DNA of 64,000 nt from the NCBI GenBank assembly GCA_001936135.1, contig CP012815.1, positions 62,001 to 126,000 of the forward strand, written 5' to 3'. Position 1 is the stretch's first letter. The number at the start of each line of letters is the position of its first letter. The DNA comes from Saccharomycopsis fibuligera x Saccharomycopsis cf. fibuligera (taxonomy: Eukaryota > Ascomycota > Saccharomycetes > Ascoideales > Saccharomycopsidaceae). Positions 52,001 to 61,980 of the stretch are shown here, piece by piece. The position numbers were made by a program, and so were the translations under genes. The notes under the pieces are model-generated. The model made no database searches. It was not told where the DNA came from and saw nothing but the letters and a program-made list of their open reading frames with translations.

Positions 52001-53155
52001 TGTTTTTGTGTTAACCACTGGTTGCAAAGCCTGTTTGCTCAAAATATTCTGAGACTCGTAATTTCTCCAATTCCGTCTAAAAAATTCAAAATTAGCCACT
52101 GTTTTCCGTTCACTTTCAACGTCTCTAGTATCAACACTAGTTACATCAATCAAATAATCAGCCGGATTGACATTCTGAGGCACATGCCAGCCCAAATTAC
52201 CAAAATAATCCACCACTTTTGCTGTTTGGTCACAATAAACGGGGCATCCACGACTTAAAATGCACAAGTAATCAAATAGAAAAAAAATGTCTGAACGCGG
52301 TTGATGCACACTAAGCACAAATGTTCTACCTTTTTTAGCCAAATTTTTTAAGGTTTTGATGAGCAAAAAAGCTGAATGAGCATCAAGTCCCGTAGTCGGT
52401 TCATCTAAGAACAATAATGATGGATTTGAAAGCATTTGGATCCCAATACTAAGTCTCCTTTTTTCACCACCGGATAACCCTTTATGCTCTCGATTACCAA
52501 CAAGAGTATCTCTAGCATCTTTGAGTCCCAACTCGCTAATAATTTGATCAATGAGTTGTTCTTGATTTTCGTAAGTGACAGTTTTCAGTAATCTTAGATT
52601 TGCCGCATATTTTAGAGTTTCGTAGCATGTTAGAGTCGGAATAAGGATATCCTGTTGAATAACATAAGCATGATTGACATTATTGATATTGGTAGAATCA
52701 TTGTATAAAATTTCCCCGGTCTGCTTAAGATTGGAGTTGTTCAGTGAGGTTCTTTGAGCAAGGGTGTTGAGCAAGGTAGTTTTACCTGATCCAGAGCCAC
52801 CAACAATAGCTAAAATATTGCCAGCAGGGATGTCAAATGAGACTGAATCTAATAAGCTGCGTTTTTGCTGGGATGGTGATGGTGATTGTGACTGTAGTTG
52901 AAACTGTTGTGGGCTGATATTATTAGAGGAAGAAGAAGCTGTGGTGGTGATGGCGGTATTGACTTTAGTTTTGTCTGGATCGCAAGCCCCGTTTTCACTG
53001 GAGTTTTTGTTTCTCGAAAATCTGGACTTGAAGCTCTGTTTGTTGAGAGAAATCGACACGTTGCTTACTCTGATGGAGGTGCGGTCAATATTGTCAAAAG
53101 ACAAAGATGTTGAGTGCACCGACTGGACCTGAGCAGCGTCCTGCTTGATGCTCAT
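49031..53155 (-). CDS. Full-length ABCG-type transporter (YOL075C-like)
   Basis: The 1374-residue protein has two nucleotide-binding domains, each followed by a membrane domain, in the NBD-TMD-NBD-TMD order of ABCG (White/PDR-like) pumps. First half: Walker A GGSGSGKTTLLN (about 118-129), signature LSGGEKRRLS (about 226), Walker B LLFLDEPTTGLD. Second half: GPSGSGKTTLLN (about 792), ISGGEKRRVS (about 906), VIFLDEPTSGLD. Membrane helices lie at about 415-690 and 1110-1360. Both catalytic sets look intact, with the canonical SGSGKTT lysine in each half, unlike the degenerate first Walker A of classic Pdr pumps. It lacks the typical PDR-family CDR domain and resembles the tandem White-type S. 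cerevisiae YOL075C. Substrate is unknown. It is probably a vacuolar or plasma-membrane exporter. Confidence 0.9.
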   Translation of the reverse strand: MSIKQDAAQVQSVHSTSLSFDNIDRTSIRVSNVSISLNKQSFKSRFSRNKNSSENGACDPDKTKVNTAITTTASSSSNNISPQQFQLQSQSPSPSQQKRSLLDSVSFDIPAGNILAIVGGSGSGKTTLLNTLAQRTSLNNSNLKQTGEILYNDSTNINNVNHAYVIQQDILIPTLTCYETLKYAANLRLLKTVTYENQEQLIDQIISELGLKDARDTLVGNREHKGLSGGEKRRLSIGIQMLSNPSLLFLDEPTTGLDAHSAFLLIKTLKNLAKKGRTFVLSVHQPRSDIFFLFDYLCILSRGCPVYCDQTAKVVDYFGNLGWHVPQNVNPADYLIDVTSVDTRDVESERKTVANFEFFRRNWRNYESQNILSKQALQPVVNTKTDNGNSNNQSVLKNSRAGLWDEVIILTKRELVLTSRDPLTTISLLCESLFLSIIVGWVFYKQPRTILGIRSKSASLYNINALQGYLMYLFETYRLCHRDIRIFDRERSENSVSVLGFLLSRRLSKLVTEDILVPTIFAIITYFMLDVKKTATAFFLYWTVNLYTHQLSMAFATLSVSITRDYPIASLIGNLNFTFQSYCCGFFVNLTTMPKYVRWIKYLCYVWYTYGLTVSIEFTGFFGDCPYSDDPSDPRCTSYTGKNILQTLGFWENWITVPACVALGFLLIFYSLTVMFFYLNKVDIAIAKQSNKKVSNDDETKKKEKDLKDNSDDADKQSIIDVEKVISSSALNGIDIFLKNISLNVKVVDISIKAFFFRLIHFNFHRTKKNIPAKQILSNVNATFQKHKINAIMGPSGSGKTTLLNLISGKLNSNFATEYDQSGTIYFNEYAVLNDLLSGICSYVLQDDDSLLPMLTVKETLMFAAKLRLSKTSMTSGEIEERVNSIILKLGLKDCQHNMIGSDLVKGISGGEKRRVSIGIQLLNDPQVIFLDEPTSGLDSFTASSILNILETLASAEKRTVVLTIHQPRYSIFKRFGQVLLLAKGGNVVFNGSPVEMANYFANMSYQCPPLTNFADYVLDLVSINMQNDEVELASRARADQLVQHWNEEQQTNSTFLTQTNHNSSIDANEVFGHFRKKPAPFAVAFPLILKRQGITVLRHRDVMFTRIFQASGTGIISALFYAPIKHDYIGITNMLGLVQQVSALYFVGMLNNIAVYPIERNFFYEEYGDHLYGLPSYFFAYLILEVPFEFIASCLYSIFTVLAVGLPRTGTVFFLFVYASFALVNCGESLGIMFNTAFMHTGFAINVISVFLCIAVIMSGLLSLQMPAFFRGINWISPVYYAVMGAINVVFENEDHFSCKPGGSGSTNGNKCLFNNGKEVLDGYNIKKNYKMLFGVLAAVTVAYRMIAYMALWVKLNNYNPKTLKKWVTIFSI

Positions 53156-54306
53156 GGCTTGGTGGTGGTGGTGTATGGTGATGGGTAATTATATATATAT
53201 ATATATATATGCTATAGCCTTAAAGTGTCCAGTGGTGCTGCTGTGCTCTTGACGTGGTGGATGAATATGGTTACTACAGGATCCTTTTGATCTTCTCATC
53301 TTGCTCTTCGCTTCGCTTCGCATCTTCTCTTTTCTTTTCTTTTATGATCTTTGGTCACCGCCGCCTTTGGCAATAAGAAATACGCGCCGTACTGATATTT
53401 GCCAAATGAAGTAATCTTTCGTATTTTATACAATTATTCAAGCAACCATACGCTCATTGACACCAGCATAGTGTGAAAAGATTAATGTCGAGTTTCTTGC
53501 CTGATGGTTACGGGAGAACCAGTCTTTGGCTTTTGTTTATGATAATAATAGCTCGTTTGCCAGTAACTCCGTGACGAAACCTCGAAAATAAAAACAGGTA
53601 ATTCTCTAACGCATTGTGCCAGTACAGCTGTTTGAACAAGGCCTTTTCGGAACCAGCTAAAAAAAAAATGCTGATCAATCAACATCGATAGCCAAAGATA
53701 ATTTACACCATATTTGGTACTGTGTCAAGCAAATGACTTGCTTATGTTCAAAGCACCGCGTGTCCTAATATTGGTAGAAACGGCAGTGCGTGCGCCTAAG
53801 AAAAGCGGAGTGGGGTTTCTTTGCTCGTTTCAGCAACACGCGGGACATGCTCATCTTCTTCGTCTCTTCGTCTTAATCTTCCTTTTTATTTCATAACTAT
53901 TTCTAAACCAACAACTGGACAGTATCCCATACACTCAAGAAACAACCTGAGAAGTTATTGCTTCAGTCCTGTTGTCGTTCCACTACGCTCTGTTTCGCTT
54001 CATTTAGTTCCAATTCGTATCCTACTTTGGATTTATTGTCGTTTTCTTCCCTTTTTGTCCCTTTTATTTTGTGTCTAATTGTCCCTGGGGTGTGTTAACG
54101 GTTGCTTAATGCACAAAGAGAAATCTTTCATTTCAGATCACTACATCTCACCACCTTAGCTTAGCCAGTAATCTTTAACTGGCATTAAAGTGATTCATAT
54201 ACGCATTTACCTATAAGGGGCACTAATCGCACCGCAAAAAAAAACAAGAGCATCTCATTTGTTTACATTTACATTTCATATTATCTAATTTCATAATACA
54301 TCAAAC
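53156..54306. other. Divergent promoter region, ABC transporter and SRF1-like gene
   Basis: These 1.15 kb separate the two ATGs on opposite strands. A (AT)10 repeat lies at 53191-53210, only 36 bp from the transporter ATG. A CTTCG-type repeat occurs near 53310-53325. No gene is recognised. Confidence 0.5.
53191..53210. repeat. (AT)10 dinucleotide repeat
   Basis: Ten AT units lie next to the ABC transporter start and may include its TATA function. The length may vary between strains. Confidence 0.8.
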
Positions 54307-56013
54307 ATGGCCAGTTTGCCCATCCATAATCCCATTCCCAACTTTCTTAGCGGCAGCAGCGATGATAGAGGACCCTCTCCTGAAGAGACCAAAAATAACA
54401 CCAACAACGCCAGTACTCTGGAAAATGCTGAAAATGATGTAACGCAACACACTAATAACAATAGCAATACTCGGACAGAAAGACGAATGGGACAAGAGCT
54501 GCCACCAAGCAGCAGCAATCTTGATCTCGAACAACAAAGCCCTCAAAGGTTAGGCCATGAAGATTATGATAATATTCGAGTTTACAATCTTCAACCTAAT
54601 GTGTATCCACCATACGTGCTTGATAGTGTAGCCCGCTATAAAGACTTGGAAGAAGTAGACTTGTCTTCACCAGATGGCGGTGCCGCTGGTTACGGCTATG
54701 GCCATGGTCATGGTTATGGTTATGGTAATAAAGGTGATGGTGGCTATGGTCATAGTAGCACTGGCGCTAGACAAAGCGTAAATCCGACCACTAATTCAAC
54801 AAATGATTTATTTTTATCATCAATCAATAATAACTGGAACAGATTTATGACAACGATTGAGTCAAAATCTTCTCATTTGATGCAGAATAAAATTGTGCCA
54901 TTATCGCCGCAACAACAGCATCAGCATCAGCATAACCGTAATCAGCAGCAACAACCACGAAGCCCTCAAGACCCACGAAGTCCTCAAAGCCCACAAAGCC
55001 CACAAAGCCCACAAAGCTCACAAAGCCCACAAAGCCCACAACAGCTCTCACCACCAGTTTCTAACCGTTACTCTAAAAGCACTCAAGATATACAGTATGA
55101 CAATAAACTGGTAAAGTCTGCCGATACCTTGAATAACTATGATGAAACAACATTGGAAGAATATAAACTACCAGACTTGTCTGGATCATGGGAAGGTGAT
55201 GAGAGACTACGAAAGATTTTGAATGAAGATAGCTATAATACGTCTGGTGGGTCCGATGGGTTTTCTAATACCAGATTTCTTAGATTTTTCCAAAAACCAA
55301 ATGACCCAACATTCGATAATTTACGAGGAGGAGACCCACGTCGTGGAAGATTAGATAATCAAAAAAAATTTTTAGAAACCAATGATTATTCCCCCAAGAT
55401 CAGATCATCAGCTAAATATTGGATGTCTACTGAGCAAAGAGTGCGGTGGAAACCTGCTCTCAAAGGAATTTTGTTATTCAATCCATACTTATTGGTGACA
55501 TTAAGATCATTTATGTTTATTCTATGTGCAATAGCATTGGGACTTGCCATTTCAATCTATCGCAACAGCAATTCTTCTGGGAGCGATCCAGTATCGCAAC
55601 AGCCAAGTACTATTATGGCAATAGTGGTGCAATCTATTGCCTTGGTGTATTTGATTTATATTACATGGGACGAGTATAGCGGTAAGCCTTTGGGGCTCCG
55701 AAATCCAGTGGATAAGATCAAATTGATTTTATTAGATTTGTTGTTTATTATATTTAGCTCAGCTAATTTGTCGCTAGCATATAATACTTTATATGATGAT
55801 CGATGGGTTTGTGTTGGTAATAACTTGTCAGGAGGACTCACTAAGAGAGCTTCATCAGCTGGTAGAACTTCCAACGTGAGAATCTCATCAGTCTGCGACA
55901 AGCAGCGTGGATTGTCGGCATTCTTGTTCATCGCATTGTGCATGTGGGTCTTTACGTTTACCATTAGTATATTTAGGGTGGTTGAAAGGGTGAGTTCGCC
56001 CAAATCGTCATGA
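54307..56013 (+). CDS. SRF1: Membrane protein, probable phospholipase D regulator Srf1
   Basis: The 568-residue protein has a long polar N-terminal half and about four membrane helices in the C-terminal third (around 395-415, 438-455, 476-495 and 534-553). The blocks VYPPYVLDSVARYKDLEEVD, YSPKIRSSAKYWMSTEQRVR and LFNPYLLVTLRSFMFILC resemble the fungal Srf1 family (yeast YDL133W), reported as a regulator of phospholipase D Spo14. I assign this by general resemblance only. The N-terminal half contains a Gly/Tyr/His repeat (GYGYGHGHGYGYGNKG) and an SPQ repeat. It is most likely an integral membrane protein with a cytosolic N terminus. If not Srf1, it is an unassigned fungal four-helix membrane protein. 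Confidence 0.6.
   Translation: MASLPIHNPIPNFLSGSSDDRGPSPEETKNNTNNASTLENAENDVTQHTNNNSNTRTERRMGQELPPSSSNLDLEQQSPQRLGHEDYDNIRVYNLQPNVYPPYVLDSVARYKDLEEVDLSSPDGGAAGYGYGHGHGYGYGNKGDGGYGHSSTGARQSVNPTTNSTNDLFLSSINNNWNRFMTTIESKSSHLMQNKIVPLSPQQQHQHQHNRNQQQQPRSPQDPRSPQSPQSPQSPQSSQSPQSPQQLSPPVSNRYSKSTQDIQYDNKLVKSADTLNNYDETTLEEYKLPDLSGSWEGDERLRKILNEDSYNTSGGSDGFSNTRFLRFFQKPNDPTFDNLRGGDPRRGRLDNQKKFLETNDYSPKIRSSAKYWMSTEQRVRWKPALKGILLFNPYLLVTLRSFMFILCAIALGLAISIYRNSNSSGSDPVSQQPSTIMAIVVQSIALVYLIYITWDEYSGKPLGLRNPVDKIKLILLDLLFIIFSSANLSLAYNTLYDDRWVCVGNNLSGGLTKRASSAGRTSNVRISSVCDKQRGLSAFLFIALCMWVFTFTISIFRVVERVSSPKSS
54961..55045 (+). repeat. 9-bp coding minisatellite (Ser-Pro-Gln repeat)
   Basis: The unit AGCCCACAA is repeated about six times with small changes, encoding SPQ repeats in the Srf1-like protein. 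Slippage would add or remove whole SPQ units without breaking the frame. Confidence 0.85.
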
Positions 56014-56564
56014 GCTAGGAGATTCTAGCATTTTTGCAAGAGCTATAACTTATAAGCTCCAATATGGAACAATACCAGCGTCTGACGAAAACCATAACGA
56101 TGAACTTTACTGAGTATGGTATATATATATATATATATATATCGATGATTTTACATGAACAATCAAATATTGATTTTGTGCTTAGTTTATGTTCTGTATA
56201 AGTACCTCGCCAGTGGTCTATACCCAATGTCATGGATTATTACCCGCTATAACTTTAAAAGTAACATGATAAATACTTCAATGCGCATACAGTTGCAGTA
56301 GAAGGCTCCCCCACGCTCCCCAAAACGACAGGAAGCAGCCATCAGTTGATCGATCAAAAATCCAATTAATTCACCAATTCTACCGACGCCGCACTGCAAC
56401 TGGAATAATTCAAACCCACCAACCAATACACACATTTCCTTCTATTGCTCTGCTTTCCTCACGTCTAGCTACCATTTCACATACTCTCTCACGCACCCCC
56501 TTTCCCCTTCACTTCCCTTCTTTCATAACATCTTATAATATAGTATAACTCCTACCTGATACCT
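56014..56564. other. Intergenic region upstream of PDX1
   Basis: These 551 bp lie between two plus-strand genes. They contain an (AT)11 repeat at 56121-56142 and a C/T-rich stretch at 56430-56530 before the PDX1 start. No gene is seen. Confidence 0.5.
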
Positions 56565-58065
56565 ATGATGTTGTCGGTGTCCAGAAGATCGTTGTCTAGA
56601 GTATCTTACAGATGTTTGACCGCTCACCAGTTCAGATGTATGTGAATTTTCACCCTTGTTGGTCATCAACCGATTACTGCCCTGATCCGACTTTATTTGT
56701 TTTGAATTGATTTGAGGTAGACGGTTGGACAGTTTTCCTTTTTTCTTTTTTTTTTTTTTTTTTCTTTCTACTTTTTATTTTATTTTTGTTTCAGCCACAT
56801 TGGTCAAAAGTTTCTAAGTTTTGAAGTTTCTTTACTAACTAACCCTCTCAATAGCCTTCCATGGTTCTGCTCTTGCTATGGCCGCTTCCAAGTTTGCGAT
56901 GCCTGCCATGTCTCCAACCATGGACAAAGGTGGGATCGTTGACTGGAAAGTCAAAGAAGGTGAAGCCTTCAGTTCCGGTGATGTTTTATTGGAAGTGGAA
57001 ACCGATAAAGCTCAAATAGACGTCGAAGCTCAAGATGATGGGATAATGGCCAAGATATTAGTACAAAATGGCGCTAAAGATATTCCTGTGGGCCAAACTA
57101 TTGCGTTTCTTGCTGAACCGGAAGATGATGTTAGTAAATTAGAATTTCCAGAACCTGATGTCGAGCAACCAAAGAAGCAAGCTGAAACTGCTGAAGCTCC
57201 AAAGAAATCCAATGAGCCTGAAAAGAAAGTTGATGATGCCAAACCAAGCACCAGCAGCACCAGTGGCAATGGCGCTAGTCAACAGTCACATTCTGGTGGT
57301 TCAGTATCTGTTACTGCAGATCCTAAACAAACATTATTCCCTTCGGTTGCTGGCTTACTTTCTGCTAACAACATTACTCCAGAAGAAGCATTCAAGCAAA
57401 TTAAAGCAACTGGACCTAACGGAAGGCTACTTAAAGGTGACGTTTTATCCTTTCTTGGCAAAATTCCAAAAGAAGCTCCAGAATCCATTGCTAAATATTT
57501 TAAGTCTGGTGAAGCTTTGGATCTTTCCAACATTAAAGCTACCCCAATTGCCAAAGAAGAACCAGAAAAGCCTGCTGGCGAGGCTGCTGCTAAGCCTTCA
57601 ACCCCAGAACCAAAGATTCTTAAACAGTCCTTTGACTTGTCTCCAATAATAAGATTGCGTACTGAATCTCTCGGCAAAGTAAAGCCATTCACCGTTTACG
57701 AATACGTGAACGAGGCTGCTGAGAAAGCTCAAGCTTACGCTTTACAAAGACATGCAGTAAAGTCTGACCATTATGACGATTTATTCGAAGATATCGTTAG
57801 TATTCCTTCAAACATTGAAAGATTCCAAATTAGCTTGAAAATCAACTATCAAGAATCCAAAGCTGCTGCTGCTGCTAAGCCAGCTGGCAAGCCTTCAATT
57901 TTCGATCTTTTGACCGAAGTTCAAGCCACTAATGCTGATACTAATACCGAACCAGAAGTTCCTTCCGTAGATGTGGAATTATTAATTAATGAAAAAGTCG
58001 CCGATGCTGAAGAAAAAGCAGGTTTGTTCTTCAGCAAATTTGACGAGTACTTGAGTTTCAATTAA
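56565..58065 (+). CDS. PDX1: Pyruvate dehydrogenase complex protein X (E3-binding), one intron
   Basis: The spliced product is 427 residues. Exon 1 (56565-56637) encodes a mitochondrial presequence rich in R and S (MMLSVSRRSLSRVSYRCLTA). Exon 2 (56855-58065) continues SFHGSALAMAASKFAMPAMS; the split codon T/CC gives Ser. The lipoyl domain follows, with the modified lysine K76 in VETDKAQ. After an A/E/K-rich linker comes the E3-binding domain (LFPSVAGLLSANNITPEEAF to LKGDVLSFLGKI). The C-terminal part lacks the acetyltransferase motif of E2, as expected for Pdx1, which anchors dihydrolipoamide dehydrogenase to the complex. Two ATGs stand in tandem at 56565 and 56568. Starting at the internal ATG at 56878 would lose mitochondrial targeting. 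Confidence 0.95.
56638..56854 (+). other. Intron of PDX1
   Basis: This is a 217-nt intron with donor GTATGT, a perfect TACTAAC branch point at 56833-56839, and acceptor AATAG ending at 56854. A long T tract lies before the branch point. Confidence 0.93.
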
Positions 58066-59139
58066 TTGTGGTGGTTTGGTTATTTATTTACTTATTTACT
58101 TATTTATTTATAGTTTATATGATTAGTGAATAATTGGAAAAGTTTTTGCATTGTCATTATTCGAATGGAACTAATAGATTTTGAAGTACTACAGTGACAA
58201 TAATGTACATATTGATAATAGTAATACTAATAATAGTATAATACGAAACGATACATGATTTCTGTATTCACTTCTTGAAGTTTTTACGCTATCGTTCAAA
58301 GTGATTCATTATAAGTTGATTGAACATCGAAAGCAGAGCGATTCATAGGAGAGCATACCCAATGGAGCTCTGACAATTGAAAAAAGTGTGATATATCTAT
58401 AAGTCCTTCATGGATGCGTTTATCGAGCAACCAATAAATGTCAGATTCAGTTTTGTGTTTGTTGTTATTTTCTTTTTTTTCTTTCGTTTTTTTTTTTGTT
58501 TTCTTTTTAAATCTTTATGGATCCTCAGTTAAAAAATTGGTGGTTATACTTTCACAGACAGCTTAAGCTTATAAGGCTCTTTGGTAATTCCGTAATAACC
58601 TCAAACAAAGCTTCCAAAGACGTCTACCCAATCGTAGCTTTTAGCTTTTTTTAAAATTTAAATCTTGATCACTGGGACTAATGCATCATTATGCTAATAC
58701 TATAGTACCAGAGTGCTACTTTTCTAGTAAAACCTACGGCTGCTGTTAGTCAGCCTTTTATAAATATTCCGTTGTGCTCTCTGTTATACAAAGTGCAAAT
58801 GAAGCGTAGACCATCGCTAATTTTAGCCATGTTGCCACGGGTAACCCATGAATACCGCTCCTCACAATATTCACGACAGCGAAGACCGGCAGACAACATA
58901 CAACATCAACAATTATACCATCGTATACATACAGCCCTTTATATGTGTAGTATACCATACAGCCGTTACTGCTATTCTGCTCTATTTAAGCTTCTTTTGC
59001 TATCCCACTACCCTCGCTAATATCCATACACTATTCCACCACCATCACCACTCCAAATACCTCTCATCAATCCGATTGGACCAGATCATACATCATAGAT
59101 CGTATCCATAAAATCAAATATAGACAGTATCAATAGACA
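58066..59139. other. Intergenic region between PDX1 and the TRE1/TRE2-like gene
   Basis: This 1.07 kb lies between two plus-strand genes. TTTA repeats (58080-58110) and T tracts (58470-58510) mark the PDX1 3' flank. Short frames at 58758-59111 overlap in several phases and look like chance. No gene is recognised. Confidence 0.5.
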
Positions 59140-61980
59140 ATGCCTCCAGGTGATTATACCCTGGTGCCTAGCCACGAACTCCCTCAGGATCCTCCTTCAT
59201 ACCACGACAACTTTAACAATAGCACACAATCAGCTGCTACAGCCCCGCGCCATTCCACTTCGAACCGTTCAGATGACGATTCGCTTTCCGATCTAGAGGC
59301 AAACGTCTCCTTCCAGGAATTTGAAATTGATGACCCAAACAACAACACATTTACTTACAACGACAGCAACAACTACGCCAGCACTCAAACATTCTTCCAA
59401 AGAGCAAACTCGGTGTCTAGATCAATAAGATCAAATTTTACTTCCAAGATCGTTTCTCCCGTATCTAGACTATTTGATCCTGTTGCCGGTTTATGGAGAT
59501 ACATATCTTTCAAATTCGACGTATATTTGGGCAAGATCGGTAATCCACTAATAATAAAAAGATTTCTTTATGTATTCTTCATATCTGGTTTGATTTATCT
59601 AGTTGTGACTTCCGGCTTATATCCAACTAACAAAGCCCTAGTAAATGGTCAATTCAATGATCAACAAGTATTATTCAATTTTGTTAAAGCTCATGTTGAT
59701 AGAAAATCAATGGAAGAGTCCCTAGAGTATTTGAGTTCTATGCCTCATATTGCTGGTACTGCGGGGGACTTGGCATTGGCTCGTTATGTCAATGATGTTT
59801 ATAAACGATCTGGAATAAGTCCTATGGAATTTAATGAAGTGAAGAGTTTTGTTAATTATCCTGATATCGCTAAGTTTCAGCTAAAAAGCAAAAAGCAACA
59901 AAAAGTGACATTTGATGCAAAATTGTTAGAACAAGTACCCGAGACTGCTGTAAAAGAAAATTCTAAGACCAAACGCAAGAACAAAGACGATCAAGTGAAA
60001 AACACTGCATATTTACCACAAAGATCTTTCAACTTTCTATCTGCTGATGGTACTGTTGAAGGTCCTTTACTTTACGTGAATTATGCACGAAATAAAGATT
60101 TTGATCAAATAACCCAATCCCAGCCGAACCCGATCAAAGACGCAATTTGCATTGCCAAATATGGCCAAATTGCCGCATCAACCAAAATGAGAATTGCTAC
60201 CGACAAGGGCTGCAAGGCATTGATTTTTTTCAAAGATCCAAAATACTTGGACCTACAAAGCAATAATGGTGCTGAACGCAATTTAATCGAGAAGCAATCA
60301 GTAGCGTTTTCAGAGTATAGCAGTGGAGATGTATTGACTCCTGGATGGCCTACTCTTGATAGTAATCCGAAAGTTAGTTGGGATCAATCTGAGGTGACAC
60401 CAAAGATTCCATCTTTGCCGGTCTCGTATAATGATGTGTTGCCATTTTTGAAGGCAATAAAGGGCAAGGGTGTGAAAATTGATATCAACAAGGACAAAAA
60501 TGAATTAAGTGATTGGAAATTTGATAATGAACAAGTAGTTAAGGACTTAGGCACAGATGAAATATGGACTGGATCCACTTCAAATAATGATGATGATGAT
60601 ATTCTAGGCTATGTCGAAGTACAAACTACTAAAAGATCAGATAAGCCACTTTGGAACATTGTGGGGAAAATTGCCGGAGCTGAAGAGAGCGAAAGGGCAA
60701 TAATTATTGCTGCTTCCCGAGATTCTGCTTGCTATGGGGCAATAAACCCAAACACCGGCACTACCGTCTTACTCGAGCTAGTGAGAATTTTTACCATGAT
60801 GTCGAAAAAACTCAACTGGAAACCATTAAGATCAATTTTCTTTATAAGTATTGATGGCACACAGTACAATAACGCGGGGATAACTGAGTGGATTGAAGAA
60901 CGATTTGAAAATCTTCGATGGGAAGTGTACGCGTATCTTGATTTGAACGATTTGGTGGGTGGGAATGAGTTGCAAGTCAAGACACATCCGTTCCTTGAGC
61001 AAGTGATTTTAGATGCCTTGGCCGAGGTGGATGATATTGATAAAAAAAATAGTAAGAGGGATGATGATAATAATGGAATTGCTGATAAGAAAGATGATAA
61101 TAATAACAATGATAATGATAACAAGGCAAAATTAAGCGATTCGTTTAGTGCCAATGATTTCAAATTATTAAATGAGTTCGGCAGCTATTACCCCTTTACT
61201 GCATTTGCAGGTACCCCATCAGTAGCCATAAAATACGTGGATGCCTCATCTAACGTGGCCGACTCTGACGAATATTCTCACAAGTATCCGAAAAATTCCT
61301 GTTTCGATACATTTCAGCGATTCCAATCATTGAAAATCGACCCAAATATGGACCGTCACGTAACATTAACTCACCTATTTGCCAGAATTATAATCAAATT
61401 AATTGATGAGCCATTGATTCCATTCAGTTTGAATCAATTTCATGATAAAATACACGCCTACCTAACCGACCTTGAACAATACTGCAAAACACTAATTGAA
61501 TATAATAAGATTTCCCACGGAACACTAGACCTCAGCCAAATAAGACAAGCCTTAACATATATAAAGAAATCGGGTGATCAATTCAATCAATGGCGTAAAA
61601 CATGGCTGGATATAGTGAATCAAGAAAATGGCGGCATTGAACCATCATTACTATCTGTCCATCGATGGGAATGGAATGCTAGGGTAATAGTTTGGCAACG
61701 ATTTACTATTGATGTCAATGGCGGATTGACGGGGAGACCATGGATCAAGAATTTTTTATTTGCGCCCCAGCTCTACGAGCCGGAAATATTGAATTATTAT
61801 GATGATCATGGCGAGCTCAATAGGGGTCAGAAAGAAAGCAAAGGAAAAAAATTTAAATGGTGGACATTTCCAGCAATCAGAGATGCAGTAGCATTGGGAA
61901 AATGGAGTGATGCACAACAAGAAGTTCAAAAATTGACTGATTTGATTGTTGATGCGTTCAATGGGTTAAATGAATCGTGA
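59140..61980 (+). CDS. Transferrin-receptor-like M28 pseudopeptidase (Tre1/Tre2 type)
   Basis: This 946-residue type II membrane protein has a cytosolic N terminus with a PPSY motif (18-21), one membrane helix at about 140-163, and a large lumenal region with PA and M28 peptidase-like domains and a C-terminal dimerisation domain. It fits yeast Tre1/Tre2, which help Bsd2 and the ubiquitin ligase Rsp5 send the metal transporters Smf1/Smf2 to the vacuole; PPxY is the Rsp5 WW-domain ligand. The zinc ligands of the glutamate carboxypeptidase family are lost: HRDSW reads SRDSA (S526), the bridging Asp reads N536, and the EE pair reads T574-Q575. So it is predicted to be catalytically dead. A D/N-rich insert lies at about 640-670. 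Link to metal traffic is from the family, not from neighbours. Confidence 0.9.
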   Translation: MPPGDYTLVPSHELPQDPPSYHDNFNNSTQSAATAPRHSTSNRSDDDSLSDLEANVSFQEFEIDDPNNNTFTYNDSNNYASTQTFFQRANSVSRSIRSNFTSKIVSPVSRLFDPVAGLWRYISFKFDVYLGKIGNPLIIKRFLYVFFISGLIYLVVTSGLYPTNKALVNGQFNDQQVLFNFVKAHVDRKSMEESLEYLSSMPHIAGTAGDLALARYVNDVYKRSGISPMEFNEVKSFVNYPDIAKFQLKSKKQQKVTFDAKLLEQVPETAVKENSKTKRKNKDDQVKNTAYLPQRSFNFLSADGTVEGPLLYVNYARNKDFDQITQSQPNPIKDAICIAKYGQIAASTKMRIATDKGCKALIFFKDPKYLDLQSNNGAERNLIEKQSVAFSEYSSGDVLTPGWPTLDSNPKVSWDQSEVTPKIPSLPVSYNDVLPFLKAIKGKGVKIDINKDKNELSDWKFDNEQVVKDLGTDEIWTGSTSNNDDDDILGYVEVQTTKRSDKPLWNIVGKIAGAEESERAIIIAASRDSACYGAINPNTGTTVLLELVRIFTMMSKKLNWKPLRSIFFISIDGTQYNNAGITEWIEERFENLRWEVYAYLDLNDLVGGNELQVKTHPFLEQVILDALAEVDDIDKKNSKRDDDNNGIADKKDDNNNNDNDNKAKLSDSFSANDFKLLNEFGSYYPFTAFAGTPSVAIKYVDASSNVADSDEYSHKYPKNSCFDTFQRFQSLKIDPNMDRHVTLTHLFARIIIKLIDEPLIPFSLNQFHDKIHAYLTDLEQYCKTLIEYNKISHGTLDLSQIRQALTYIKKSGDQFNQWRKTWLDIVNQENGGIEPSLLSVHRWEWNARVIVWQRFTIDVNGGLTGRPWIKNFLFAPQLYEPEILNYYDDHGELNRGQKESKGKKFKWWTFPAIRDAVALGKWSDAQQEVQKLTDLIVDAFNGLNES

